This document shows, piece after piece, positions 22,291 to 33,200 of a stretch of DNA of 64,000 nucleotides. The number at the start of each line of letters is the position of its first letter. The stretch's first letter is position 1. The stretch comes from Toxorhynchites rutilus septentrionalis (lineage: Eukaryota > Arthropoda > Insecta > Diptera > Culicidae): positions 164,615,296 to 164,679,295 of the forward strand of contig NC_073746.1 of the NCBI RefSeq assembly GCF_029784135.1, read 5' to 3'. Under the pieces are notes generated by a model. It did not search any database and was not told the DNA's origin. It saw nothing but the letters and a program-made list of their open reading frames with translations. The position numbers and the translations under genes were made by a program.

Positions 22291-23469
22291 GAACGTCCTT
22301 GTTTTTCTTTATATTATAGCTATAGCAGCTATAGCTACGGTGTTGTTCGCAGTTGATACAAGTACACTATCGACCCTTCGAAGTTGTTTTGCTCTCACAT
22401 TTCGTATCAAACAAATCCGCTGTGTATGACATCAGCATTCAGGAATGCTGTTGACTGTTCAAGCAAAACTGCGTAATAGAAATCGCGAATCGTTTCTTTT
22501 ATTACCCAAGTTGCAAATGGGCGAAACTTAGCACTTTACAGACCACCGACATGGAAATATCGGTGTGTTTTGCATGATCAAATAAAATTTGACTGCTTTC
22601 TCTGATTATAGGATAATAAACTCTCTGGTAAAGTGTTAAGTTGAAATATTTCCTCCCCCCACAGTCATCGTAGAGTAAGCATTGCATTTGCATTTCGAAC
22701 GAACTATTTACGCGCTACCGTTTTGTATGTTTTGCTCAAAACATTTGGTATGCAGTCCAATATGTTGGTAATTAGGAATCGGTCGAATCGTTCTAAGGTC
22801 ACATTGCCAAAAATGGGTATATCTGGCAATATCGGCAGCAAATGGAACAATTTACCCAAAAAAAACATTGGAGATTGGATTCAGAACACGACCGCATTGT
22901 TGACGTAACATTTTAAACTATTTTACTCAATTCACTTATTTATCACTTTGGATATTATTTTAGAAAGCATCGTAAATTTTGAAAAAATATTTTTTCAGAA
23001 AATTTTAAAAAATATTGAGACAATGGTTGTTTACAATTGTTGAACGTTGATGCTGGGAGCTACAAGACCGATTTAGCTGAAATTTGCGTAAAGATGTATT
23101 TTCTTAATGCATGGCGCTGATTTTCAAAAAAAAAAATCAAAATGGCGGCCATGTAAAATCTGTCAGATATATGCCGAGCATTTGTAATTTTAAATCTTCC
23201 CGTTGAACGTATATAATATTTTTTAAGTTAATACTACTTTCAGCAATCTTCATGTCAATTTAGCGCGATCTGTTATTTAGTTTGTTTACAGCGTTGATTT
23301 TTCTTTGCTCGGCGATTTTTGTTATGGATAATTATAGCGGTGATTTTTGTTATGGATAATTCAATATCGGTCAAAGATATTGTGTGGAAATTTCTTGTGC
23401 CGAAACGTTGAAGATGTTGCAGAATACATTCGTTGACTCAGCCATATCGAGAACACAGGCGTATGGATG
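22291..23469. other. AT-rich stretch, nothing recognised
   Basis: No supported gene. A small imperfect palindrome of AGCTATAG strings occurs near 22315-22340. Confidence 0.3.
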
Positions 23470-23790
23470 GTAGAAGGCAAGACGGCCGAGGAGGGATGAA
23501 CGATTTGCCACGTCAAGGAAAACCACTTCTTCCTGCTCTTCAACAGATAAAAAAACCATATAAAAGAAAGAGCTAGCCCGTGAATTTAATATCTCTCACG
23601 AGACCGTTCATCATGTTTTGGTTGATGTTTTGGGCATGAGAGAAGTCGCCGTACGACTAGTGCCAAGAGAACTCAATTTCTTCAAAAATTTCATCACATT
23701 CAAGTGGCTGAAGCCATGCTTAAATGATCCAATTTTAATCCCACCTTCATCCAACGCATAATTACTGACATGACTTTTCCCGATTTTCGA
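23470..23790 (+). pseudogene. Old mariner-family transposase relic
   Basis: A plus-strand frame from 23570 reads ELAREFNISHETVHHVLVDV followed by LGMREVAVRLVPRELN. This matches the second helix-turn-helix and linker of irritans-like mariner transposases. A short stretch near 23740-23775, in another frame, reads PTFIQRIIT, the sequence that normally precedes the first catalytic Asp; the Asp motif itself is lost. Upstream (about 23480) DLPRQG resembles the linker between HTH motifs. Multiple frame breaks; not functional. Confidence 0.75.
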
Positions 23791-25255
23791 AACTCAAATT
23801 CTCACTTCGTGGGACCCGAGAAAACAAATGCGTAAATTGTTGGCAATTTTTTTGTAAAACGTTCCTCCGAAAATAATGTCCAACTCACAATGTAAAAAAA
23901 TTGAAAATCCAAATATAGATATGCCGTGTCATTTGAAACGTGCGTTGTGTAGAGATAAACTGGAACAAAAGTTACAAAGTTGATGTTTAAAACTCTGCAC
24001 ATTATGTCTTTAAAGATGGAAGATGGTAGATTTGTCTTTTAAAGTCGTATCTCCATGAATAAATTCTACTTAACCGTTCAATTGGAAATAAGTTTTTCAT
24101 TTTTCATATTCTAACTTTGTTTCTGAGAAAAGCAGAACGATAACGCAATTTAATTACATTAATTTAATTACATTTAATTACAGATCCGGAGAAACGTGAC
24201 TTGTTTCATGGAAAATTGAAAAGGGTTGATCTAGCACATTTTGAGCGCCCCGTTATTCATGGATTATTGTTTTTCTGAGAATTCTGAAGATTATTTTATT
24301 AATGAATTTATTAACTATCACATTGATTGATGAAATAGTATATTAAAACCAACTCGTTAGTGACATCATCTGGAAGTACCAAAAACTACAAAAGCAATTT
24401 TTGGCCTAAATTTGGTGCGCTAGTTCGACGAAATTTATTGTATAGTCATAAAACATTTAATTCAACCGTGTCGTTCGCACTATTCGCGGGTATTTTTTAA
24501 ATTTCTGAAAACTGGGGCATTTGAAGAAATAAAAAACTTTGGCTTCAATTGTGGTTTGACAAATGAAACAGTCTAAAAGTAACAGGTGAATTGTAAAGAT
24601 GTGATCACCGATCCTCTGAGATACGATACCTGTTTCCTTGCCATGTGAAAAAAATTTCTACAAATTTTGGGCGCAGAAAATTAAGCTTGGGTGTAAGCTC
24701 CAAAATCGTTTACAGACGGTTGCGAAAGACTGACTCATTTTTTAGCATGCCAGCGAAGAAGCCGTTTATAAACAATCGATCAAAATCGAATACACAATGT
24801 GTCATGCAAGTAACCTCTCACGAACATATATCCAAATATGAGATGATCATTCCGATACTTGTATGAATGACAGTAATCACTTGTGTAACATTACATGATT
24901 AAACCAAGAGAGGAACGAAGACTGTTGTTTGCATATTCGAGCTGTATCAAATATCGCAAACCATTTTCGAAGCCTGTATACAAGTTTGAACCGCATATAT
25001 CGTCCCGCTCTACCCAGCGCGGCCAGCGAAACCCACTGCACAGACAAGTGCAAAGCAATAAATGATACAAGAAAAATTACGTCATCATTCGGTCACCATT
25101 TGCGGAGAGCAACGAATGGGAAAAGAGAGCGGTGTTGCCAGTAAAACTTCGCGGTCTATATGAATATACATATTTCAAGGGATAGCGGCGTTAAAAATGG
25201 AAAATATGATCTGTCTACCCTTCCCTTAGCCTCTATCGAGCTAAATAATCATATA
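23791..25255. other. AT-rich stretch, nothing recognised
   Basis: No gene, RNA or defined element supported. Confidence 0.3.
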
Positions 25256-25340
25256 CAGGTCGGACTCGATTATCCGGAATTTTAGACTCGGTTATCCGAA
25301 GTATTTTATTTTTGATTTTCGGAAATTTTGAATAATTTGT
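25256..25340 (+). mobile_element. Left end of a pogo-like element
   Basis: Starts CAGGTCGGACTCGATTATCC directly after TA and repeats the TTATCCGAA subterminal motif. Equivalent ends are at 26461 and, inverted, at 26898. Its own right end cannot be assigned uniquely: it may pair with 26898 (1643 bp) or be truncated by the satellite that follows. Confidence 0.6.
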
Positions 25341-25365
25341 ATAATAATTCTATATTTAATAGCTA

Positions 25366-26060
25366 ATATGGGTATCAAAAAAAGGGCTTGACTAGTAGAA
25401 TGCAGTTATTTATGAAAAATGCAAATCCAAGATGGCGGCCACTACAAAATGGCGGATTACATATTTTCTCAGAACCCCATCAATATGGGTATCAAACGAA
25501 AGGGCTTGGCTAGTAGAATACAGTTATTTATGAAAAATGCAAATCCAAAATGGCCGCCACCGCCAGATGGCGCCATATATTTTTTTTCAAAACCCCATCA
25601 ATATGGGTATCAAATGAAAGGGCTTGACTAGTAGAACACAGTTATTTATGAAAAATGCAAATCTAAGATGGCGGTCACTACAGAATGGCGGATTACATAT
25701 TTTCCCAGAACCCCATCAATATGAGTATCAAATGAAAAGGCTTGACTAGTAGAACACAGTTATTTATGAAAAATGCTAGTCCAAAATGGCCGCCACCGCC
25801 AGATGGCGCCATATATATTTGTTTTCAAAACCCCATCAATATGGGTATCAAATGAAAGGGCTTGACTAGTAGCATACAGTTATTTATGGAAAAATGCAAA
25901 TCTAAGATGGCGGCCACTACAAAATGGCGGATTACCTATTTTCTCAGAACACCATCAATATGGGTATCAAATGAAAAGGCTTGACTAGTAGAACACAGTT
26001 ATTTACGAAAAATGCCCAAAAATGTATCAAAAGAAAGTTCTCGACTAGTAGAACATAGCA
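25366..26060 (+). repeat. ~118-bp satellite with dimeric higher-order structure
   Basis: GGGTATCAAA recurs at 25370, 25487, 25605, 25723, 25843 and 25962, so units are 117-120 bp. Each has GGGCTTGACTAGTAGAA, CAGTTATTTATGAAAAATGC, a TGGCGGCC/TGGCCGCC core and CCCCATCAATATGG. Units alternate in type. A has ACAAAATGGCGGATTACATA and TCAGAACC; B has CGCCAGATGGCGCCATATA and TCAAAACC. The order is A-B-A-B-A, a ~236-bp dimer repeat. Decayed units run on to 26460. The family recurs at 48497-48781 and 50041-50215. Confidence 0.92.
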
Positions 26061-26460
26061 GATAATGAAAAATCCAATTTTAAGATGGCCGCAGTCACCG
26101 AACAACTAATTACTTTTTGAATGGTTTCATTCAGCTTGACCAGTTTCTATGTATGTTTGAAGGTTTGTTTGATTGTCCCACATTAATAGAAAATTGACCC
26201 GTACCTGTTGAATGATTGATCTGAAATTTGGACATACATTTAATTCTACTGTCATTATAAAACTGCGTATTCCATGATCTTGAAAAATTCAATTTGGCTA
26301 CCGCAAAAAAATGGCTGAATGGCTTGATTTGAAGAATACACTAAACTATGAACAACATAAATTCGAAAAGGTCGTCGCCACAAAATGGTCGACTATGTAT
26401 TTTTTGCAATCCCCTCAATATTGGTATCAAATGAAACGATTTAACTAATAGAATATAGTA

Positions 26461-26898
26461 CAGGTCGGACTCGATTATATACAGACTCGATCATATGTGA
26501 TTCAATTAATTATATAGAATTTTGGACTGGAATATATTCAGTTTGAAATTTTTTTTTTAATGTTTCAAATATGGCTTATTTCATGAAGAAATGTAACCTT
26601 TCAACGTTAAGGTGAAATTTATGTGGCTATTACATGTACAGTGGGATAAAAATCGTGATTTTTGAAGATTTTGCTTGAATTTCACCAGGAATTGTTTATA
26701 TCGATATTGCAGCCAAATTAAGAAAGATAGAAGTTGTGCGTCAAAGAACAAATTGTAGAGCGGTTAAAGAACTTCATTTTAATTGATACATGCGAAAAAA
26801 ACAAATAAAAAAAAAATTGTTTTGACTCGACTATCCGGAAGATTCGATTATCCGGAGTGAAAACAAAATCAATACTCCGGATAATCGAGTCCAACCTG
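26461..26898. mobile_element. Pogo-like 438-bp MITE, TA-flanked
   Basis: Left end is CAGGTCGGACTCGATTATA (after TA at 26459-26460). The right end, read inward, is CAGGTTGGACTCGATTATCC (before TA at 26899-26900). The right side has a further internal pair of CTCCGGATAATCGA-like strings. It sits inside a degenerate 118-bp satellite unit. Terminal sequence and TA duplication resemble pogo/Tigger elements. No transposase is encoded. Confidence 0.8.
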
Positions 26899-26900
26899 TA

Positions 26901-28379
26901 GTTTGCATATGATGGTTTTGCTTGCGTGTCGGTGTATCATGAACCGATGCAGAGTTGTCTCGTTCTATTTTGTGACGTGATTTGTAGCACGTAAAAACAA
27001 AAGGATGCCGCTGGGGGGAAATGATTTCTGTATGATCATATTTGAACGAACGCAAGCGATTTTTTTCAGTGAATGGATCATTTGGAAAGACATGGGATCT
27101 CGTTGCGGAAAACAATTTGAGCTGGAATGCTTCAAAATGGAGATATTCCTGAAATAGCATCAGAATGATGTCATCAACTGCTTCAGGACCACAAACGAAG
27201 AACAAAACACTTCCAGAAGGCACGTACTTTGTACGATGAGAGATTTCCTAACGTGATTTGAAGCCTAGATGGCTTAAGACTGCCGAATAAAGAAGCCCCA
27301 AGTTGCAGTTTTAAATTCATTCGTTTATGTGGCCTTTCCTGCTATTAGATTAAGCTTATTGATTTAAAATGTTCGCGTACGATTTAATTTTCAAAAGAGC
27401 GGGCCAAATGCAAACGTTCCGATGGGTCACTGGACTGATGACTGGATTGTTCATTGGGGAAAGTCTATTGCTTCAGAAGGGGTCTATTTCGAAACCGATA
27501 ATATAAATAAAACATTTTCTTCAAAAACACAAACTCTCGGCACACATTTGCCAGAATGCATGCAGTAGACACCATGTCGTTACAGGATGATAGGATGCTG
27601 AATTCACCAGAAAAAGAACACAACTATGTCATCTACTTAATGGTGTTTGCCATCAAGAGTTCAGTTCAGGACCACCAATACCCTATATGATTTTTTGTGT
27701 TTTGTTCCAGTTTCAAATTCTATCGCTCTGTTCGAGAAAACCTTTAGAGCTGTTCGGTCTAAAGGTTGCCAAAAATGAGCGCTGTTATGAAGTGTGTAGT
27801 CATTTTGTGCAGGATGAGAAATAGTGGAATATCTCTTAGTTTTGAATACCTCAGACTTTCGAAGGATAAATAATAATTTATGTAAACCTGATGGTATGTT
27901 GTATTACAGAGAAACAAATATTGAGGGATTGGTAGTGCTCTGACGATTGGACGCACTTGGTTCAGTCAACATGCTTGACAACATTTTATTGTGTTTATTT
28001 GGCCGAATGCCGTTAACCGTTTTTCCAATCATTTTTTTCTGTACTGCTGAGTTATAAATTTATGGTATTGTGTGAAACCCGGCAAAAACAATAGGGACCA
28101 GTCGGGGAATATCCCCTACAGCAGCAGCAGAAGCAACCAGGCGAACACACGAGTGTGTCGTTCTAACCCATTTTGGATCGTTTACATTTCTAACGATGCC
28201 ATCAAATGGAATACCATAAAAATAAAGTCCCAACGAAATGGCCTCTTAAAATGATTAATTCCCTTTACAAAGTCACATTGCGGAAATTGCACCCAAATGG
28301 TTGGTTGGTTGGTGGGCATCACACACAAAGTTCTTCCTAGTGATTTATGTTCCAGGCGTTGAAGTGTAGTAACATTTAC
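26901..28379. other. Long stretch without recognised gene
   Basis: The 130-aa minus frame at 27223-26831 overlaps the MITE end and shows no domain. Nothing else supported. Confidence 0.3.
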
Positions 28380-28830
28380 ATAACCACCGCAAACCCCGGG
28401 TGCGCGTGGTTACATCCAATGTTTATCGGCCGAACGCAACACGAAAGAAGAAGACGCAAGACGCACAATTCAGTCCCTCCTCCCTCATTTTCCCGAGTTG
28501 CGACGATGGTCTGTGCTCTCCGATTGCGCCATCACAACGCACACATTCAGTTTGTTTACCTTTCCGCTTCGCTCCGATTTCATAAATCGGCCATGCGTTT
28601 GATGACACTTGCCATTGCTCCGCCACTCACAATTTCGAAGACGTTTTTTGACGGGCGGTGGTCGGGAATACATCTGGTTGGGGGGAGAGGAGACCAACCT
28701 TGGCTCGCCCTTCAGCAACAAACCGGCGTTTTTATTATGCTAGTCGTCATCTACTTGACCTGTCATGAAGCTTTCGATCATTCGGGAGTTTGTGGGACAT
28801 AGTTTCGAGGGCAAACGTACGCACCGTCAC
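28380..28830. promoter_or_regulatory. GC-richer island of unknown role
   Basis: Balanced to GC-rich segment with a 151-aa plus frame (28347-28802) and competing minus frames. None has a recognisable domain. Candidate conserved noncoding DNA by composition only. Confidence 0.22.
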
Positions 28831-30158
28831 GTGGTTTTGTGGGTTTGGATTTGGTTTTTTTTCTCTTCGTTCACATATATTATGCAAGCATGCGCCAGAC
28901 TAGATTAGCTGCGTCGTGTGTTTGTTTTGATGTTTAAATTTTGTCAGACGCACAGATGAGAGAACATGTCGCCGATCACGTATGCCGTTAAATTTTAATG
29001 CGTGAAAAATGTTCCCCTTAAATTGTGTCTAGACCGATGGCCTGCAAACCACGACCCTACGCATGTTTTGTACAACAGCTGGTCCTCAAGGTTCATTAGG
29101 TCCTAAAATTGAAGCTGAAGGGGGTGTACCCTATAATAATTTCGCAGAAAGTAGTTTTCGTTCCTTTTTGTTCGAGGAAAAAAAAACTTCTACACCACCG
29201 GCATAATGAAGTGGCTGTTACTGGTAAGACCTTGAAGCTCGTTGATCATGTAAAACTAAAGATAATTTCTTCTGTGTGTATCCACGGGGAGAAGGAATGA
29301 AGAAAAAAAAACACCAGACGTTACGCTCTAGAAATCATAATAATCACCATCGAGCTTGCATTGCGCATACTGGTACTTGTTACATTTGTTGTAGAGCAAT
29401 CATTACATGACTCCGAGAGCTCATCTACAACAATCGTACACCCGTACTCCCGTGTTCACATTTCTTTTCTTCGTCTCTCTGTTTACAATTTGATTCTTCA
29501 TAAAGTTTCAATCGAGTCCGTATTTGGTGGCCGCGCTAATCGATTGGTTTTGTGTAGATAAATATTATTAATAGCTAACGCGTGAAGGCAATTTACATGC
29601 CGGGTGGGCCAACCCAGAGGTCTCTCTCACTCTCTTACCAGCGTTCCTATGGGTTGCTTATGGTGTTTATGAATGAAGGCTGTTGTTGAAGAGGCGACTT
29701 CGATATTTGGAAATAGAAAAATTGCTGAGATCGTGAACATGTAAGGTTAGACTAGTGCAACTTGTAAAAAGGATTGTTACAGAACTTTGTGGTACTGACT
29801 AACACTCTGTCATGGGAATCCTATGTACTGATTCATATGATCCATGAATATCGTTCAACATTTTTGGAACTGTATGTATCCTTAGTTACACTTTTTTTTA
29901 ACTTGTTGCCATTTTAAAGGTGATTCTTTCATGTCCTTAGGAGCTTCAGGTTCATAATAATCAGCGTGTTTATTCTGCGATGACTCGTGTGGCATCCATG
30001 CATCGAGCTTTTTGAAGTGGGACTATGTCTAACAGGAATATATGGGGGGTAGAGTAAAAACCTGAACACATAATTTGTATGAAAAAATGAAAGATTTCGA
30101 ACGTTTATAACTCGATATTCGCATCAATTGATATGGAATATTTCTACGCACCTATCAA
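28831..30158. other. Mostly unannotated; tiny mariner fragment near 29990
   Basis: The string GTGTGGCATCCATGCATCGAGCTTTTTGAAG (29987-30017) matches the mariner segment that encodes LDVW plus PH at about 19610-19635. It is a fragment of some 40 bp. The rest has no recognised feature. Confidence 0.4.
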
Positions 30159-30421
30159 AATTGAGGGGCTTAGAATGAAAGGGGTGTAAGGGATTTGATC
30201 GATTTCTCTACATCGACTCTCTCTTTTGGTCATAGCTTAGCCTCAAATACATTCTCAGCTGTATTTGACAATGTGGAAGATAGGTCAGAACCTCACCTAT
30301 CAGATTCTATAGCAAACTTAAATTGGAACGTTTTTGCAATTGAGTTATTAACTGAAGAAAAAGTTGATGAAGAGAAATCGATCAAGTCACTTACACCCCT
30401 TGCATTCTAAGCCCCTCAATT
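30159..30421. mobile_element. MITE with ~50-bp terminal inverted repeats
   Basis: Arms begin AATTGAGGGGCTTAGAATG at 30159 and end with its reverse complement at 30421. Complementarity runs about 50 bp inward, including GGGGTGTAAG and TTGATCGATTTCTC, with only a few mismatches. The element is about 263 bp counting AATT on both sides, or 255 bp if AATT is a 4-bp duplication. The 71-aa open frame inside has no recognised domain. Confidence 0.88.
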
Positions 30422-30489
30422 ATTAAAATATATTTTTTTCTTAGATAAGCAATTGAATAACTGTGAAGTATCAAGCGTTATCTATAAGC

Positions 30490-30688
30490 CCAAATTGCCA
30501 CGTTTTGATTGGTCTGATTTACGGTTCAATGCGCCTGGCTTTGCAAATACATACAAGTCGGGGATGGTTTTGTTCACACCGAAGTGTGTTTCCCTAACAC
30601 GGACTTCGAAACCAAGATGGCTGGGAAAATCTGCTTTGCAAATACACGCAAGTCGGGGGTATTTTTGCTCCCACCGAAATGTGTTTTG
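30490..30688 (+). repeat. Tandem-type family Y, first part
   Basis: Two successive ~90-bp units, each with TTTGCAAATACA, CAAGTCGGGG, a TTTTG(T/C)TC run, CACCGAA and GTGTTT. The second unit is interrupted by the MITE at 30689. Confidence 0.75.
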
Positions 30689-31048
30689 GGGCCTGATTCT
30701 CGAATACACTTCACGGTGGAAACGAAATAAACGGCACGCCATTGAACTACGTTTTACGAGTTAGTGAAGTGTCGAAGATAATAATGAGTTTTCAGGCAGA
30801 ATGAGCACTTTTCAAATAAAAAATCTTTAATAAAAATTAACTTCTTCGTATCAAACTGGTATTCAATGTGAGTGGAAAACTTTGATAGAATAATCTCATA
30901 CAAAAATTTTATCTGAAGATAATTAGATATTATAATGATTAGTTTAGTGGGAAACTAATCTCGTATCCAGATGTCGACACCGTACCGTTGTCATCGCGGA
31001 TACGTTTCATTCCGTTTCCACCGTGCACTGTATTCGAGAATCAGGCCC
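30689..31048. mobile_element. MITE with GGGCCTGATTCTCGAATACA ends
   Basis: Left end GGGCCTGATTCTCGAATACA and right end its reverse complement, continuing to GTGGAAACG with few mismatches; 360 bp long. The interior resembles about 19940-20375 within the Harbinger-like MITE, suggesting related interiors with different ends. It lies inside a family Y unit. No clean target duplication was seen; a few bases of the host unit appear lost. Confidence 0.82.
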
Positions 31049-31185
31049 ATGGACTTGGAAAACAAAGGTGCCTGGTGGAATCCGTTTTGCAAATTTATAC
31101 AAGCTGCAAGTACTTTTGCACTCGCTTGTCTTTGTGCAGATCGGAATATTTTTCCCTAACACGTACTTGAGAGATGCAATAGTTC
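31049..31185 (+). repeat. Tandem-type family Y, continuation after the MITE
   Basis: Resumes with ACTTGGAAAACAAAGGTGCC, TTTTGCAAATTTATACAAG and TTTCCCTAACACG, the expected next part of the unit interrupted at 30688. Confidence 0.65.
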
Positions 31186-31494
31186 CAGAGGGAAATGTAA
31201 AATACAATGATCGTTTGACAATTCTTCCATTCACATATTTTGATAGTCCTAGGCATCATATCAAACGTAAAAGGACGGTCATCAAATTTAGTAGTAACGA
31301 AGAACATAATCTATTACAATGTTGAATTCAATTGAATTCGAAGATTGTTTCATTCGATCAAGAACTCTTAACTTACCGAGAAATTTTTCAGTATTTCTTA
31401 GCAAAGTTACAATTCAAATGCTCCCAAAAACAACGCTGCAATGAACACTGGGAACATGGATGTGGGGAGGCTTCGTCGACAGCAACCGCTTCAG

Positions 31495-31960
31495 CTCTCA
31501 CTGCTTCATCTTCACATCCGGCTTGGAATTCTCCACCTTTATCCCGGAAACAATGCTCGAATTTACGAAAACTAATTGATCGATCAGAAGAAGTCACCAA
31601 CGATTTATCAGTCATTTTGCTAGCGACCAGATGGCAGCGGCAGCGGCAGTGACCTTCCCAAATGGCCTTCTACAAGGTCGACTGTTTGGACTCGTTTTCC
31701 AAATTGGCCTTTTTCTAGGCTGAAAGGGATTGAACAAAAAAGTCTGAGAAAGTCTCTATAATTCAAAACATCATCATTACACACTACTTTTCCATCGAAA
31801 AATATAATATTTCTTCAGTCAAAATATTGTATAATATTTTTTCATTTATATTATATAATTTTTTCTTCAGTCAAAATATTTCTTCAGTCAAAAAATATAT
31901 AAATCGAATGTCGAAATATTTCTTCAGTCAAAAGTTTTAGTGACCCTTGAAAAGACCGAT
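31495..31960 (+). repeat. Dispersed family X copy with short irregular repeats
   Basis: CACATCCGGCTTGGAATTC, CCCGGAAACAATGCTCGAAT and AGAAGTCACCAAC match family X. An arm-type string TTGGCCTTTTTCTAGGCTGAA follows near 31696. From 31805 to 31935 the string TTTCTTCAGTCAAAA occurs four times at irregular spacing. Confidence 0.6.
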
Positions 31961-32229
31961 GGGTTTTTGCATGTGATTGTCATATCACTTTATTTAACGC
32001 ACAATAAGGTAATAACGTTCAAATATTTGCATCCCAAACGTTTGGCACTCGTTTTCGAATTTTTAAACCTACATCCCAGTACGGATGCAGAAGTGATGTG
32101 GTGCTAAAAAATATAGAATCACTCCTCACCAGATTGCGTGAAAATCGACAGAATTGCACCGTTATGTGCGATATCTACCTTCCACTCTTCCTTTTGTATC
32201 GAGCAAGCCGTTGTGCCTATTATCAGCAT

Positions 32230-32593
32230 TAGGGTGCCAATGAAGAATGTATGGGAAAAAATCGACCCCAAAATTTCAAAAAGGTACCGTATACAAAATG
32301 TTCACCACCTCGAAAAAAACACCTTGTGCAAAATATCGGCTCAATCGGACTTAAGGAAGAGTGGCGCAAAGCGGTCAAAGTTTGAATTTTTTTAAAATCG
32401 TTTCATGACGTTTCTTGCCATTTTAAGACATTTGGCATCAAAAAAAAAAAATTCGAAAACCCCGATTTCCTTTACTTCCCCCTTAAGTTCGATTGAGCTC
32501 TTATTTTGCAAAGGGTGTTTTTTCAGGGTTGAGAACATTTTTTTATAGGGTAACTATTTGAAATTCGAGATGACCATTTTCATTGGCACCCTA
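32230..32593. mobile_element. hAT-type MITE with 8-bp target duplication
   Basis: Ends are TAGGGTGCCAATGAA and its exact reverse complement. Flanks are ATCAGCAT at 32222-32229 and again at 32594-32601, a perfect 8-bp duplication as made by hAT transposases. The interior is noncoding and contains ACAAAATGTTCACCACCTCG and TCGGCTCAATCGGACTTAAG, both recurring near 37020-37110. Confidence 0.9.
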
Positions 32594-32689
32594 ATCAGCA
32601 TTGAGAAAAATTGCTGTCTGCTAGCTGGAATGATTTCCATTGCTTGAATTAAAGAAACTTAAAAAAATCTCAGTTCATTCCCGTTCAGC

Positions 32690-33200
32690 TTTGAAAGGGC
32701 CAATTTGGAAAACAAAACTAATCTATCGGCCTCGAGAAAGGCAATTTGAAAAGCCTCGTTGCCGTCTGGTCGCTTGCTGGATGACTGACGAATCGTGAAT
32801 GCTGTGAAATAGCGAAAAGCTTGTTTATATTCAAAATGGACGGAGCTTAAATTTCAATAATCACGCATACACCTTGTCCGTAGAACGAACGCTGACCTGT
32901 GCAAAATTTCAGCTCAACCGGACATGATTTAGGGGTGCCTCAAAGCGTTCAATGTTTCGATTTTTTGACCCTCAATAATCACCTAAGGAGGGGTGTGGTT
33001 TCACATGAAATCGGGGTTAAAAAAATATTTTGATGCCAAATGTTTTCAAATTGCATGAAACCTTTGAGTGATTTTTAGGTTTTCAAAAAACTCCGATTTG
33101 GACATCTGCGACAATAGAAAATGAAGTTCGATTGAGCTAATATTTTGCATAGACTATTTTATCGCGCAAATTAATATTTCGCAGAAAATCCCATATGAAA
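32690..33200 (+). repeat. Diverged dispersed-repeat fragments
   Basis: Contains an arm-type string (GAAAGGCAATTTGAAAAGCC, 32747) and then sequence distantly like the hAT-MITE interior (GTGCAAAATTTCAGCTCAACC near 32896). No ends could be defined. Confidence 0.45.

Noticed and set aside
25366..26060. CRISPR-like array of regularly spaced repeats
   Set aside because: Units are contiguous ~118-bp satellite repeats without unique spacers, and the DNA is eukaryotic.
30195..30410. 71-aa frame inside the 50-bp-arm MITE
   Set aside because: Fully contained in a noncoding inverted-repeat element; no domain.
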